NCBI GenBank assembly: GCA_015060965.1
Contig: SUXN01000021.1
Coordinates: 1 to 49,847 of the forward strand
DNA length: 49,847 nt
Direction of reading: 5' to 3'
Source: Bacteroidales bacterium
GTDB taxonomy: Bacteria; Bacteroidota; Bacteroidia; Bacteroidales; Bacteroidaceae
Positions 26,301 through 34,599 of the stretch are shown here, one piece after another. Both the position numbers and the translations under genes were made by a program. The notes below the pieces were generated by a model that was given only the letters and a program-made list of their open reading frames with translations, was not told the origin of the DNA and did not search any database. Each line of letters starts with the position of its first letter. Position 1 is the stretch's first letter.

Positions 26301-27074
26301 TTTCCCTTTCTTGTCTGTGATGTAGACCTCGGCCTTATATTCAGTTCCGGAGTGCGGCGTGAGGGTAAAGCATCCTTTGCCCATGTGCCGGGGAGTGGTT
26401 TTCAGCAGCTCCTTACCGTCGGCAAATATGGTGATCTCGTCATATAGTTCAATGCCTTCGAAGCCTGTCAGTTCGTATGCGACACGACTCTCGATGCCGT
26501 TGACAAGATGTCCGCTCTCGGGATAGAAACGGAGCTCGGGCACTAACTCCTTCTTGAACACCTTGTTTGCAAAGAGGCTCTGGCTCCTGTCGCGTATGTT
26601 GCGGAACTCCCAGTCACCGTTGTTCACCTTGTCATATACGGGAAACACGCGGCTGAAGATTGTCTCGTCGCCCCAGTTGAGCATGTAGCGTGTGTAGGCA
26701 CGTATCTCGAAGAAGCCCGACAGGTATTTTGGGTCAAGGAATATCTCACCGTGACAGGTACCGTTGTCATCAATGCGGTACTTCCCGGTCTTTACGACAT
26801 ACCCCTCGGGGCTCATCAGCTCAACATAGAGCACGCGACTCAGCACAGTGGGATTGTCATCGCCATGACTGGTGACAAAAGCCTTGAACCACATTGTCTC
26901 GCCAAGGTAGTATGCAGTGTTGTCGAAGTGCAGATACACGCGCTCCTGCGGCAAGGCACGCCCCACCAGCAGCGCACGCAGAGCGGCGCTGTCTGTGGGG
27001 GTCTGTGTCTGTGCCGATGACAGAAAGATGATTCCTGTCAATATAATCAACAAAGCAAATATTCTTTTAATCAT
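23319..27074 (-). CDS. Exported MG2/plug-like surface protein with C-terminal Sel1 repeats
   Basis: 1251 residues from the Met beginning IKRIFALLIILTG, which opens a signal peptide (about 1-22). The N-terminal part begins with the Bacteroidetes signature YLHFDNTAYYLGETMW (47-62) of macroglobulin-like MG2 proteins. Beta-rich domains follow, then a region around VLTVADVLTSIYG that looks like a TonB-receptor plug domain, and an acidic stretch (ESDNDNEEEEPQ). From about residue 988 the protein becomes helical Sel1/TPR-like repeats (264 residues, 23322-24113), colinear with the separate protein at 28292-29191. Probably located in the periplasm or outer membrane; function unknown. No neighbour suggests a transport substrate. 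Confidence 0.8.
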   Translation of the reverse strand: MIKRIFALLIILTGIIFLSSAQTQTPTDSAALRALLVGRALPQERVYLHFDNTAYYLGETMWFKAFVTSHGDDNPTVLSRVLYVELMSPEGYVVKTGKYRIDDNGTCHGEIFLDPKYLSGFFEIRAYTRYMLNWGDETIFSRVFPVYDKVNNGDWEFRNIRDRSQSLFANKVFKKELVPELRFYPESGHLVNGIESRVAYELTGFEGIELYDEITIFADGKELLKTTPRHMGKGCFTLTPHSGTEYKAEVYITDKKGKKKKYEFELPGIEYGGCVLSVTEKDDGINLGIRSNLVTKDTIGFAILHRNGLGFYQKIEGDSVTLTVGINELHEGVNRAILFQGRRPLAERLFFVQHDSLQAGDRQTVKLRVTGNGYMMHNLELGHHGKVSIVVEREDGKPLDVETEFALSVNDQSGVQTTSWGYNLYTYLLLGSELKGYIPDAYQYFDPENTDRKQHLDLVMLTNGWTAYDWSELTTESFRNIVPPEDGITVKGDLVLRVRNRKFGEMGQYKVHPQPYMLVRIDFTANDSTIKTQAFRTDSVGKFSIILDDFTGRQTVALSPETYIRHSNKVNYAFYMDKYFSPKPRRFSFWQHNVGSSVRLRQDSVIGMKKIGAWDYLLDGVDVKVEFNRRITTTSPISELRLDYLEEWEYAMDVGLGRDTDHIYRSVHDNSIPDARYESDNDNEEEEPQMPGVLEAGRHQLAWEEYDSKGHNVLTVADVLTSIYGRYDLGWQNWVQPVVVKGEYNSDSIPVADKEYIHGIDVEAMTNFSEVIITSDPKKLESVDGSPGIWERRSMVIDNKHPYERFYHGFLLQMRICYKIDSTSRIHDTESIDKLSLSLDRLITMDNQAKIFANMEHPNNVAYLIPDKRNNKSLIRNDLSVSSSTRRYTSVQGYTVPKQFYSPDYSTMTPDGKDYRRTLLWNPSVKAIDGKLTVELYNSSICDAMAVDVLGYNGNTVFSNNEYIATREDCSIKRNNRARPQRKNTQKMDSAFLAQCEHEFGTAEIYYNKKNYKKALTAYIELLQYNYPPVFYRVGEFYSKGINLKKRYDLAAQFFERGAELGEARCYYELSQMHAGGLHFQQSKEKEVELLEIASGLNEPRAMLQLGRYLLKGEGVEKDTLRATGLFKELALAKDPAAMYEYAVIMIASGVENDSIIGTPLRFMVSAAENGSTDALMWMLEHEKDSGNLEQAYTYAKELHLLNDVRGTLYLADCYYHGRVVKRDKSLAKDLYREAAAAGSEEAKEWLRTNR

Positions 27075-27172
27075 AGTATATTTTCCATACACTTCTACTC
27101 ACTGTACAAAGAGAATAAAATAATAAAACTACCGAGAAACTGTTGATTGCCTTAAAAAGGTGCCGGAGAGAG

Positions 27173-27958
27173 CTATTCAAACTTTATATATTCTGCCATT
27201 TTATCCACACACTCGTCAATTGTTGTGCTATTTCCATTAATGAAGAACAACATTATCACCGGCTCATAAGATGAATGTTTGTAGAACTCCACTCCGTAAC
27301 ATTCCGTGGCATTAGCTTTCAGTTCCGAGTCTATTCTTCCGGAGTTACTGACAACAGTTTCAAGATTCGGTATTCGCACTACGGAAACGACATCGCTGTT
27401 TGTCTTATAGCTCAAGCCGGTATTCTTATACATAACCACATGGAGTTCCGTCAACCGTGACACCTCCTCTTGTAAAGCTGACAATTTATCCTCGGGGAGA
27501 GGGCACATCCAATCATCTTTTTTATGTTCATTTGTGCTGTTGTCATTCCTTACGCCTCTGAAATTGTGTATATACCATCCTGCCCAAGGTGTCTCACAGT
27601 TGTTCAGCATCCAGCCTCTCACTTCGGGTGTTTCATATTCTCTATCCTTTGGATATGATTCCGCACGTGGCTTTTGCGCATTCTTTATGTCCATCATCAC
27701 AACGCTGCAATTCTCGGACAACTCGACAATAGAACCTCCATAGAATATGGGAATTGTAGGAAACCCATCCAGAGCTTTCCCAAATTCAAACCTCAAAGAA
27801 GATTCCTCCCCAATGTTCTTGAGCGATTCCCAGGGGCAGGAAAAGCTTACATTCAATTTCTCTTTAAACTGCATACGTAAACTGTCTGTTTTACCATTGG
27901 AACAGATAGCTGACATGATCGACATGCACAGGAATGCAGAAATAAAAACCCTTTTCAT
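27173..27958 (-). CDS. Unrecognised secreted protein
   Basis: 261 residues with an N-terminal signal peptide (about 1-20, MKRVFISAFLCMSIMSAICS). I recognise no domain. It has five cysteines after the signal, a mixed alpha/beta look, and a C-terminal helix. The frame and codon use fit the surroundings, so it is a real gene. It lies on the same strand as the Sel1-tailed surface protein, 98 bp upstream of it, and 333 bp downstream of the free Sel1 protein gene, so a shared role is possible but unproven. Confidence 0.7.
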   Translation of the reverse strand: MKRVFISAFLCMSIMSAICSNGKTDSLRMQFKEKLNVSFSCPWESLKNIGEESSLRFEFGKALDGFPTIPIFYGGSIVELSENCSVVMMDIKNAQKPRAESYPKDREYETPEVRGWMLNNCETPWAGWYIHNFRGVRNDNSTNEHKKDDWMCPLPEDKLSALQEEVSRLTELHVVMYKNTGLSYKTNSDVVSVVRIPNLETVVSNSGRIDSELKANATECYGVEFYKHSSYEPVIMLFFINGNSTTIDECVDKMAEYIKFE

Positions 27959-28118
27959 AATTCTAATCTATTAACGCCAATTTGATATACATTTTCTTAT
28001 ATGACGCTTTTTTAGAGTAAAACATTACAATGAAATGCAAGTTATTTTAAAAAAAACATTTTTCAGAGGCTTGCAGGCAAAGAAAACTAAATAAATAGAA
28101 TTTTCAAACTAATTTTTG

Positions 28119-28135
28119 ACAGAACAGCGTTCTGT
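28119..28135. promoter_or_regulatory. Palindrome ACAGAAC-AGC-GTTCTGT
   Basis: A perfect 7-bp inverted repeat in the AT-rich 27959-28291 gap, upstream of the 261-residue protein gene. It could be an operator or a weak hairpin. Apart from the terminator at 28224, I see nothing else in this gap. Confidence 0.35.
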
Positions 28136-28223
28136 TCAAATTATTTAACTTTTGTTTTTAGTAATTAAGGATTACGCTAACACACTAAAAAGTACAGAAG
28201 ATTCAAAATAGTACTAAAACGCA

Positions 28224-28261
28224 ATGTGGGTGACCCATTTCACTTTTTGGGTCACCCACAT
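28224..28261 (-). terminator. Terminator of the envelope operon
   Basis: A perfect 14-bp stem (ATGTGGGTGACCCA with TGGGTCACCCACAT) followed on the minus strand by a short T-containing tract. It lies 30 bp after the stop codon of the Sel1 protein gene. Confidence 0.8.
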
Positions 28262-28291
28262 ATCAACTTGCCGTAAGGCGTCACTGTCCTC

Positions 28292-29191
28292 TTACCATTT
28301 TTCCAGAATCAGTCGAGCCTCTTCGTTTCCCCTATCCGCAGCCAATTGGTACAGTCTGCGCGCGACCTTCTTGCTGCGCGATATGCCATGACCGTAGCGA
28401 TAGCAATCGGCCAACACTTTTGTTCCTTCGTGGTCTCCACTTGCGTGCAATGCCTTGGCCCACCATAATACTGCCCTGTCATTGCCCTCACGCAAGGCAT
28501 CGTGCATAAGAAGCTTCTGAGAAGTGCGATGTCCTTTCTTTGCAGCACTGTATATACAGTTATATCCTGTGCCCAACTCCTCATCCCTGTATTCAGGGTC
28601 ATACTTGACAAGCTGGAGACCATATTCACATAGACCGTCCAAATCACCGGACAATGCAGAACGCTTAAACCACTTGAGCGCCTCCGCGGTATCTGCCGAT
28701 ACATATTTCCCGTTAAGATAGATATTGCCAAGCGCATTCATAGCCTTGGTATTGCCCTGCTCTGCCGCACTCAAGAACCAATAGTAAGATGAGGAGTCGC
28801 ACTGTTCTACATAAATGCCCAAAGCATACATTGAACCGAGATGCTGCTGCGCCGTAGGCTCTCCCATGCCTGCAGCCTTGAGAAAATAGTTGAATGCCAT
28901 CTCCGTATCCTGCCTGACACCGGTTCCGTTCATACAGGCAATTCCCATATTCGTTATTGCAGGAGGATAATCATACTCAAGCAACTCACTGAAACAATCG
29001 ACTGCCAGTGTGTAATATCCCATATTGTAATATGACATTGCCTCGGCATTCCTGCTGCGACAATATTCCATAGACGAGCCATTGAGCGTATCACATATTA
29101 CATAGGCACTGCAATGCCCTGCACACATGGCATCAGCACCACATGAAATGACAATGAGAAAGGAAAGAAATATACACCTGACAGAAGCCAT
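28292..29191 (-). CDS. Secreted Sel1-repeat protein
   Basis: 299 residues with a signal peptide (MMASVRCIFLSFLIVISC, about 1-25), then Sel1-like repeats of about 36 residues (AFNYFLKAAGMGEP, YYWFLSAAEQGNT, ALKWFKRSALSGD, ARRLYQLAADRGNEEA). Such solenoids bind proteins. The whole repeat region aligns end to end with the C-terminus of the 1251-residue surface protein (LLEYDYPP versus LLQYNYPP; LADCYRYGHGISRSKK versus LADCYYHGRVVKRDKS). The start was placed at MMAS, 8 bp after the EnvC-like gene stop, because a longer frame would overlap that gene. Probable last gene of the dut operon. Confidence 0.85.
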   Translation of the reverse strand: MASVRCIFLSFLIVISCGADAMCAGHCSAYVICDTLNGSSMEYCRSRNAEAMSYYNMGYYTLAVDCFSELLEYDYPPAITNMGIACMNGTGVRQDTEMAFNYFLKAAGMGEPTAQQHLGSMYALGIYVEQCDSSSYYWFLSAAEQGNTKAMNALGNIYLNGKYVSADTAEALKWFKRSALSGDLDGLCEYGLQLVKYDPEYRDEELGTGYNCIYSAAKKGHRTSQKLLMHDALREGNDRAVLWWAKALHASGDHEGTKVLADCYRYGHGISRSKKVARRLYQLAADRGNEEARLILEKW

Positions 29192-29199
29192 CATATCCT

Positions 29200-30492
29200 C
29201 TACATCTTGAGCCACTCGGCAGGGTTCAGTGTCTGCTTTTCCTTGCGCAGCTGGAACTGCATTCTTGGGGTTCCGGACTTGGCATCTATACCGATATCAC
29301 CGATGATGTCACCGGCCTTCACTTTCTCACCGCCGCTGACACGCATATTCACTATATTACAGTACACGGATATATATTCACCGTGGCGCACAAGGACAAA
29401 GTGATAGCTGCCGTCATTGACAACTGCCGTAACACGGCCATCGAAGATGCAACGTGCCTGTGCACCCCTGCTACCCTCAAGGACCACTCCCTTGTTGTTT
29501 ATCTGTACATTGCCCTTTCCCTCGATGACATTCTTTGTACCATATTCGTCAACAACAAGATATGGTCCTGTGATGGGTACAGGCATCTTTCTCTTGTTCT
29601 TGACAAATGAGCCTGTCATTTCGGCAACTCCTGCATCATCGGCATAACTGCTGCTTTTCTTGGATGTCTCTTTACCGCCCGATGCGCTCTTGGCTGCATT
29701 TTTCTTTTTGCGCGCGGCTTCCTCGGCACGTTTCTTCGCCGCACGCTCTTCGGCAAGCACGCGCTCTATCTCGGCATCAATGCGCTTGTTGAGTTTATTG
29801 AGCTCCTGCTGTTTCTTGTTGATCTCGGCTTTTACCTTGCTCGACTGCTTCTTGAGCTTATCGAGTATACTGCGCTGCTCTTTGCCTAACTTTGCAAGGT
29901 CAGCACTTACAACCTCCTGTTCCTTGAGTGACTCATCCTTCATTGCCTTGGTCGCTTCAAGTTCTGTTCTCTTCTCCTCAAGAATTGCAATCTGAGCCTG
30001 AAGACTCTCGGCAAGACGACTATGGGCATCCATATACTCATTCGTATAACGGTAACGACGGACGAGTGTCTTGAAATCCTCGGACGACATGAGGAAGTGG
30101 AGTTTGTTGTTTGCCTTGCTGTATTTACGGGCACGGCGCAAAGCCTCGGCATACTCGTCACGCGACTGCGCCACGCGCTCCTCCTGCAATTTTATGTCAC
30201 CGTTTATCTGCTTTATCTCCTTGTCGAGCGTCCTCACCTCGTCCTTGAGAAGCGCAACAAGAGCTTTCTGGTCCTTAATCTGCGACTCGACGATACGGAG
30301 ATTACGCAACTGGCTGTAGACGTCCTGCTCTGTTGAGAGAAGGATTTTCTTCTTCTGTTCGATTTCGTTGCGTAAGGTTGTTGCCTGACCGCGCATCTTC
30401 TTAATGGCTGCCGACTGTGCATACAGTGTCCCATTACAGAAAAGAAGCGAAAGCAGGGTGAATGTCACTATTCTTATTATGCGTTCTTTCAT
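29200..30492 (-). CDS. EnvC-like murein hydrolase activator (degenerate LytM)
   Basis: 430 residues: signal peptide (about 1-26, ending LYAQ), a long coiled coil (about 30-270, with an Ala/Lys-rich part AEERAAKKRAEEAARKKK) and a C-terminal M23/LytM domain. The metal-binding His residues of active M23 enzymes are missing: the usual HxH strand reads RMQFQLR, and no HxxxD is seen before FDGRV. It therefore fits the EnvC/NlpD group, which activate amidases during septum splitting instead of cutting peptidoglycan. The start was chosen at the Met before KERIIRI, 20 bp after the DUF4292 gene stop codon. Confidence 0.9.
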   Translation of the reverse strand: MKERIIRIVTFTLLSLLFCNGTLYAQSAAIKKMRGQATTLRNEIEQKKKILLSTEQDVYSQLRNLRIVESQIKDQKALVALLKDEVRTLDKEIKQINGDIKLQEERVAQSRDEYAEALRRARKYSKANNKLHFLMSSEDFKTLVRRYRYTNEYMDAHSRLAESLQAQIAILEEKRTELEATKAMKDESLKEQEVVSADLAKLGKEQRSILDKLKKQSSKVKAEINKKQQELNKLNKRIDAEIERVLAEERAAKKRAEEAARKKKNAAKSASGGKETSKKSSSYADDAGVAEMTGSFVKNKRKMPVPITGPYLVVDEYGTKNVIEGKGNVQINNKGVVLEGSRGAQARCIFDGRVTAVVNDGSYHFVLVRHGEYISVYCNIVNMRVSGGEKVKAGDIIGDIGIDAKSGTPRMQFQLRKEKQTLNPAEWLKM

Positions 30493-30512
30493 AGGAAAAT
30501 ATCTATCAATTA

Positions 30513-31346
30513 TCACTCGGCACTGTTGCCTACACCATTCAATATCGCTTCAAGGCTCGCACGGCTGTAGGCATCATTCACCCTTCTGGGCGAGAACTTG
30601 AACTCACTGCTCTTGAGACCGCTCATCTTGAAGAGAAGAGACGCTACACAGTCCTCACCTCTGAACTGCAGTTCTATGACTGACGGGAAAGCCACACCGT
30701 CAAGGGCTGCAAAGTCGCTGTACCTGCACACAAGAGTACCGCCATTGGCATAGTCACCCTCGCATCTTACAAGATTGCCTGTACGTTTCTCGATGGTAAA
30801 CCTGTACACGTTGGGATATTGCCTTGATGTTATCAGGGTTATATACTCACCACTGTCCACTGAAGCCATACCTGTCAACGCCTCGCGGACGGGACGGCCA
30901 TCGGGCGAGAAGACAGCATTAAGCAGAAGCGCCTCCAGAATATCGTACCCGGTACCTGTCTGTTGCAGGAACGGGACACCGCTGTAGGGTGCATCGGCAT
31001 ATATCTTGTCTATCTTGTAGATGAAACGTACTGCATACGGAAGAAACTCGAAGCAGGCAGCCTCCATGAGGCCCATAGCCGTTGCACTTATCTGTGCGCC
31101 TTCACCGCGTTTCAGCCGCAGCTTGCCCTTTGCTGTTGCCGACTCTCCATCTACCGTTGCGGTCATACGCACATTGGCCGAGAGACACGCCACATTCCTG
31201 TTCAGCGACGGCAAGGCAGACAATGCAGCCACAGTTGCGCCTTCCACCCGGCTCTCTTTGACAAATCCCTTAGGAGCCGTGCAACCCACAAGGAGCAACA
31301 CCGCTGCCATAAGCATCGGAAGGATAATCTTACTTGCTGTGCGCAT
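30513..31346 (-). CDS. DUF4292 lipoprotein
   Basis: 277 residues with a lipoprotein signal ending LLVGC (Cys22), so it is lipid-anchored in the envelope. The rest fits the DUF4292 family, which resembles LolA/LolB-type beta-sheet lipoprotein carriers; a role in lipoprotein or envelope handling is only inferred. It overlaps the TPR gene by 17 bp and precedes the EnvC-like gene. I recall the order dut, TPR, DUF4292, M23 in many Bacteroidetes. Confidence 0.88.
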   Translation of the reverse strand: MRTASKIILPMLMAAVLLLVGCTAPKGFVKESRVEGATVAALSALPSLNRNVACLSANVRMTATVDGESATAKGKLRLKRGEGAQISATAMGLMEAACFEFLPYAVRFIYKIDKIYADAPYSGVPFLQQTGTGYDILEALLLNAVFSPDGRPVREALTGMASVDSGEYITLITSRQYPNVYRFTIEKRTGNLVRCEGDYANGGTLVCRYSDFAALDGVAFPSVIELQFRGEDCVASLLFKMSGLKSSEFKFSPRRVNDAYSRASLEAILNGVGNSAE

Positions 31347-33057
31347 TGGGATAATATTTACGTCTCTTTATCTTCTTTTTCAGTATCTTGGAATCGTCAC
31401 CGGCCTTCTGTGCCAGGATCCAGTACTCGACAGCACGGTCAATATCGCCGCACTTTGCAAAGATATCGCCACAGTGGTGGTACTCGACTGCACTCATATC
31501 GGCATTGAGTTTTATAAGTTTATCGGCGTATGCCTTGGCCTCCTCGTATCTCTCAAGGCTGAAGAGCAACCATGCATAGGTATCTACATATATTGCATTG
31601 TCGGGCTCCTCTTCAATGGTCTTCGCGCTCATCTCTAAAGCCCGTTCAAGGTCCTTGCCCTCAAGGGCAAGATAGTAGGCATAGTTATTGAGCACGCCGA
31701 TGTCCGATGGATTATAGAGCAGCGCAGAGTCGTAAGCCTCGGTACATTTGTCGAGGTTGTCAAGCTCGTGGTATATTTCTCCCAGGAGGGAGAACGACGT
31801 TGCAACAATCTCGGTAGAGCTATCCTCATTGCGGCGTTCAAGACCCTGCTCAAGAATTGCAGCGGCCTCGGCCTTTCGCCCGAGCAGATAGGTAGCCATG
31901 CCTTTGTAGTAGTAGAGCTCAAGCATATCGGGGATGTAAAGTATCGCATTGTCACAATGGGTGATTACTCCCTCACGGTCATTGCGTTCAATTGCATAGA
32001 CAAGGAGCTGCAACATTGCCGAGCGGTTCTCGGGATCCATTGAAATGATCCTGTTGAGGACCGGTATAATGGTATCGGCCGGTTCCTTGCGGTAAAGAAG
32101 ATACTGCACATATACCTCGGAAATCTCAAGAGTATCATACGGCAGTTCCATAAGCTCCTGAAGGAAGGCCTTTGAGTAAGCTGAATCGGTTTTCTCCTTA
32201 TACCCTACATAGTCAAGCAATGTGGAGATGCGCTGGTCGGTATCGACTTTCTCGCTCTTGATGAGACGCTCTACAGTAGCACAATAGAGCGAGTCCCTGT
32301 CGGTTATGAGATAAAGGTTACTCAATGATGACATTGAATAGGTGTCGGTGGAATCGCTTGCTATTGCCTGACGGTAGACTTTCTCGGCATTGTCGGTGTC
32401 ACCGAAGAGAACATATACATCGCCCAACAGCGAGTTGTACTGTATATTGTGGGGGAAATCCCTCTGCATCTGACGTACGGCCTCCAACGCACGCGTGCTG
32501 TCCTGCATCTGAAGGAAGAGATTCGCACGGTGTATCGAAATGACTTCGTTCTTGCCCTCAACCTTTTCGAGTTTGTCGAGCACGGCCACAGCCTTCTCCT
32601 GCTCACCCTCCTCGCTATAAAGTGAATAGAGTGACATATATATATCGCTCTTGGGTCCATCACCCCGCAGCATCTTCTCGTAGAGGGCTATCGCCGATTT
32701 CTTGTCGTTGACCTTTCCATAGTAGTTCACGAGTGCCTCGCTGTATTTCCTGTTCTCGGGCTCCTTTGCCACGATATACTCCAACATATCGTGGGCAATG
32801 GAGTCCTTGCCAAGGAAAAGATAGAATGCCGACAGGTCGTAAAGTACTGCTGAAGACTCGGGTGCCAAGGCACGGCAATGCTCAAGCATCTCGAAACAGG
32901 CATCAATGCTGTCCTGTTCGAGCAAAGACACAGCCTGCAGATAGAAATAATCCACGGCGCGCTCATGAGCATCGCTGTCTACGGTCACCTGTGCACGCGA
33001 CGTACCCGCACAAAGCAAACCTGCAAGGAGTATCATATATGCAACAAATATTCTCAT
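31330..33057 (-). CDS. Exported TPR-repeat protein
   Basis: 575 residues: signal peptide (about 1-23, ending SRAQ), then TPR units throughout (for example ALVNYYGKVNDKKSAIALYE, KVYRQAIASDST, CTEAYDSALLYNPSDIGVLN, KAYADKLIKLNAD), ending in a basic tail KKKIKRRKYY. A periplasmic protein-interaction scaffold is likely; partners may be the downstream lipoprotein and EnvC-like protein. It starts 21 bp after dut. Confidence 0.9.
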   Translation of the reverse strand: MRIFVAYMILLAGLLCAGTSRAQVTVDSDAHERAVDYFYLQAVSLLEQDSIDACFEMLEHCRALAPESSAVLYDLSAFYLFLGKDSIAHDMLEYIVAKEPENRKYSEALVNYYGKVNDKKSAIALYEKMLRGDGPKSDIYMSLYSLYSEEGEQEKAVAVLDKLEKVEGKNEVISIHRANLFLQMQDSTRALEAVRQMQRDFPHNIQYNSLLGDVYVLFGDTDNAEKVYRQAIASDSTDTYSMSSLSNLYLITDRDSLYCATVERLIKSEKVDTDQRISTLLDYVGYKEKTDSAYSKAFLQELMELPYDTLEISEVYVQYLLYRKEPADTIIPVLNRIISMDPENRSAMLQLLVYAIERNDREGVITHCDNAILYIPDMLELYYYKGMATYLLGRKAEAAAILEQGLERRNEDSSTEIVATSFSLLGEIYHELDNLDKCTEAYDSALLYNPSDIGVLNNYAYYLALEGKDLERALEMSAKTIEEEPDNAIYVDTYAWLLFSLERYEEAKAYADKLIKLNADMSAVEYHHCGDIFAKCGDIDRAVEYWILAQKAGDDSKILKKKIKRRKYYPNAHSK

Positions 33058-33078
33058 ACCTGCCCCGAGATTGAAAAA

Positions 33079-33510
33079 TCACACACCTGTGTGCCCGAAG
33101 CCGCCGGCGCCACGCTCCGTATCACCCAGAACCTCGACCTCGCACCACTCCACCTGTTCATGACGGGCTATAACCATCTGTGCAATGCGCTCGCCATCGG
33201 CTATCACGAAAGGTTCGTTCGAGAGGTTCACCAATATCACACAAACCTCACCACGATAGTCCGCATCAATTGTACCCGGAGAGTTGAGTACTGTAATGCC
33301 TTTCTTAATGGCAAGGCCGCTACGCGGACGCACCTGCGCTTCATAACCTGCAGGAAGTGCCATAAAGAGACCTGTGGGCACAAGAGCACGCTGCAACGGC
33401 TGCAATTCTATCGGTTCGTCGATGTTTGCCCTGAGGTCCATGCCTGCAGACAGACCGGTAGCATAGGCCGGCAACTGATGCTTTGACTTGTTTATTATCT
33501 CTACTTTCAT
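33079..33510 (-). CDS. dut: dUTP diphosphatase
   Basis: Hydrolyses dUTP to dUMP and pyrophosphate, keeping uracil out of DNA and feeding dTMP synthesis. 143 residues with all five trimeric dUTPase motifs: AGMDLRA (22-28), RPRSGLA (61-67), [10 protein letters not shown] (79-88), GERIAQ (106-111) and the C-terminal P-loop-like [10 protein letters not shown] (133-142). First gene of the envelope operon. Confidence 0.97.
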   Translation of the reverse strand: MKVEIINKSKHQLPAYATGLSAGMDLRANIDEPIELQPLQRALVPTGLFMALPAGYEAQVRPRSGLAIKKGITVLNSPGTIDADYRGEVCVILVNLSNEPFVIADGERIAQMVIARHEQVEWCEVEVLGDTERGAGGFGHTGV

Positions 33511-33530
33511 AATCTGTTCTTTATATTATA

Positions 33531-33567
33531 AATAAAAACTCCGGGACCCAACGAATGTTCCCGGAGC
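33531..33567 (-). terminator. Terminator of the glycine-lipid operon
   Basis: CTCCGGGA (33539-33546) and TCCCGGAG (33559-33566) pair perfectly; on the minus strand TTTTTATTT follows. It lies 16 bp after the acyltransferase stop codon and just upstream of dut. Confidence 0.88.
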
Positions 33568-33582
33568 CCTGTATTACTCGCT

Positions 33583-34581
33583 TCAATTGTTGTCGCTCGG
33601 GATATAAAAGACCTTGTTGGCACCTGATGTCAACTTTATTAGGTCGGGGTTCTCCTTTGCAAATGACTCTATGTAACGCATTCTCTTGTCGTCGCGCAAC
33701 TCGTCCACTGCGATGAGGAGACCTGTCTCCTCAACATTGCCGAACTCCACATTTACGGCTGTACCGAATATCTTCATTGTCGGTGACAGGCCCATATAGG
33801 CATTTACCATCGGTGGTATCGCGAGGCCGAACTTGTGTACCTCCTGCTTCAGGGTGCGGTAATCCTCATTGAAGTTATCCTTGCAGAACAACGCAGCCAA
33901 CTCGGCCTCGTCAGTCTCTATACGCAATGGAGTCACCGGAGTTACAAGCGCATCCTCATCGGGGAAATGCTTGTTGAGGAAGTAGAGTATCATGTCACGC
34001 GCCTTGGTGAGGTACGAAGGATACATTGTGACCTTACCGAAGAGGTACTTGACGTCGGGAATCACGACAGTGAGTGCCCCAAGACCATCCCACAGGTTGT
34101 CGAGCGCGAAGAGGCTCTTTGAGCCCATGCGTGTAGACTGGTATTCGAGTGCCACGAACGCACGGCCGAGCTCCACTGTGTAAGGAAGGACCTCGTTGAA
34201 GAACTTGTCGGAGAAATGGAACATTCCGTGGGCTGTTGCCATACGGGGCTCGCCATTCTCATCAAAACGCACCTCTTTGCCCCATAAGAAACGGTAACCG
34301 CCGATGATGTCATCGCACTCAGGATTCCATACGATAAGTTGCTTATATGGAACCTCCATTGTATCGAACTCGTCGATATCCATTGACTTACCTGTACCGC
34401 CACCGGCAGCACGGAAAGCAATCTCGCGCAGACGTCCTATCTCGCGCATCACATTAGGCGCATCAAACGCTGTGACAATATATATCTCGTTGTCGCTGCG
34501 GTGAGTAAAGCGTAGTCGCTTCTCCTCTGTAAGTTCTGCTTTCAGTAGTTCCTTAGGAACCGGAGCAATTATCTCTTCCAT
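33583..34581 (-). CDS. glsB: GNAT-fold N-acyltransferase, probable glycine lipid synthase
   Basis: 332 residues of the hemolysin/OlsB-like acyltransferase family (IIGGYRFLWG, then FELGRAFV-like VELGRAFVALEYQ and LWDGLGA). In Bacteroides thetaiotaomicron the GlsB protein of this type joins a 3-hydroxy fatty acid to glycine to form N-acyl glycine (commendamide). The assignment rests on size, family and pairing with the PlsC-type gene 18 bp upstream, the same pairing as glsB/glsA. A general ornithine-type lipid acyltransferase cannot be excluded. Confidence 0.75.
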   Translation of the reverse strand: MEEIIAPVPKELLKAELTEEKRLRFTHRSDNEIYIVTAFDAPNVMREIGRLREIAFRAAGGGTGKSMDIDEFDTMEVPYKQLIVWNPECDDIIGGYRFLWGKEVRFDENGEPRMATAHGMFHFSDKFFNEVLPYTVELGRAFVALEYQSTRMGSKSLFALDNLWDGLGALTVVIPDVKYLFGKVTMYPSYLTKARDMILYFLNKHFPDEDALVTPVTPLRIETDEAELAALFCKDNFNEDYRTLKQEVHKFGLAIPPMVNAYMGLSPTMKIFGTAVNVEFGNVEETGLLIAVDELRDDKRMRYIESFAKENPDLIKLTSGANKVFYIPSDNN

Positions 34582-34599
34582 ATCGTGTTTGTTGTGTTT

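Noticed and set aside
29200-30492. Active M23 endopeptidase
   Set aside because: The metal-binding histidines of the LytM domain are missing, so the EnvC-type activator role is preferred.
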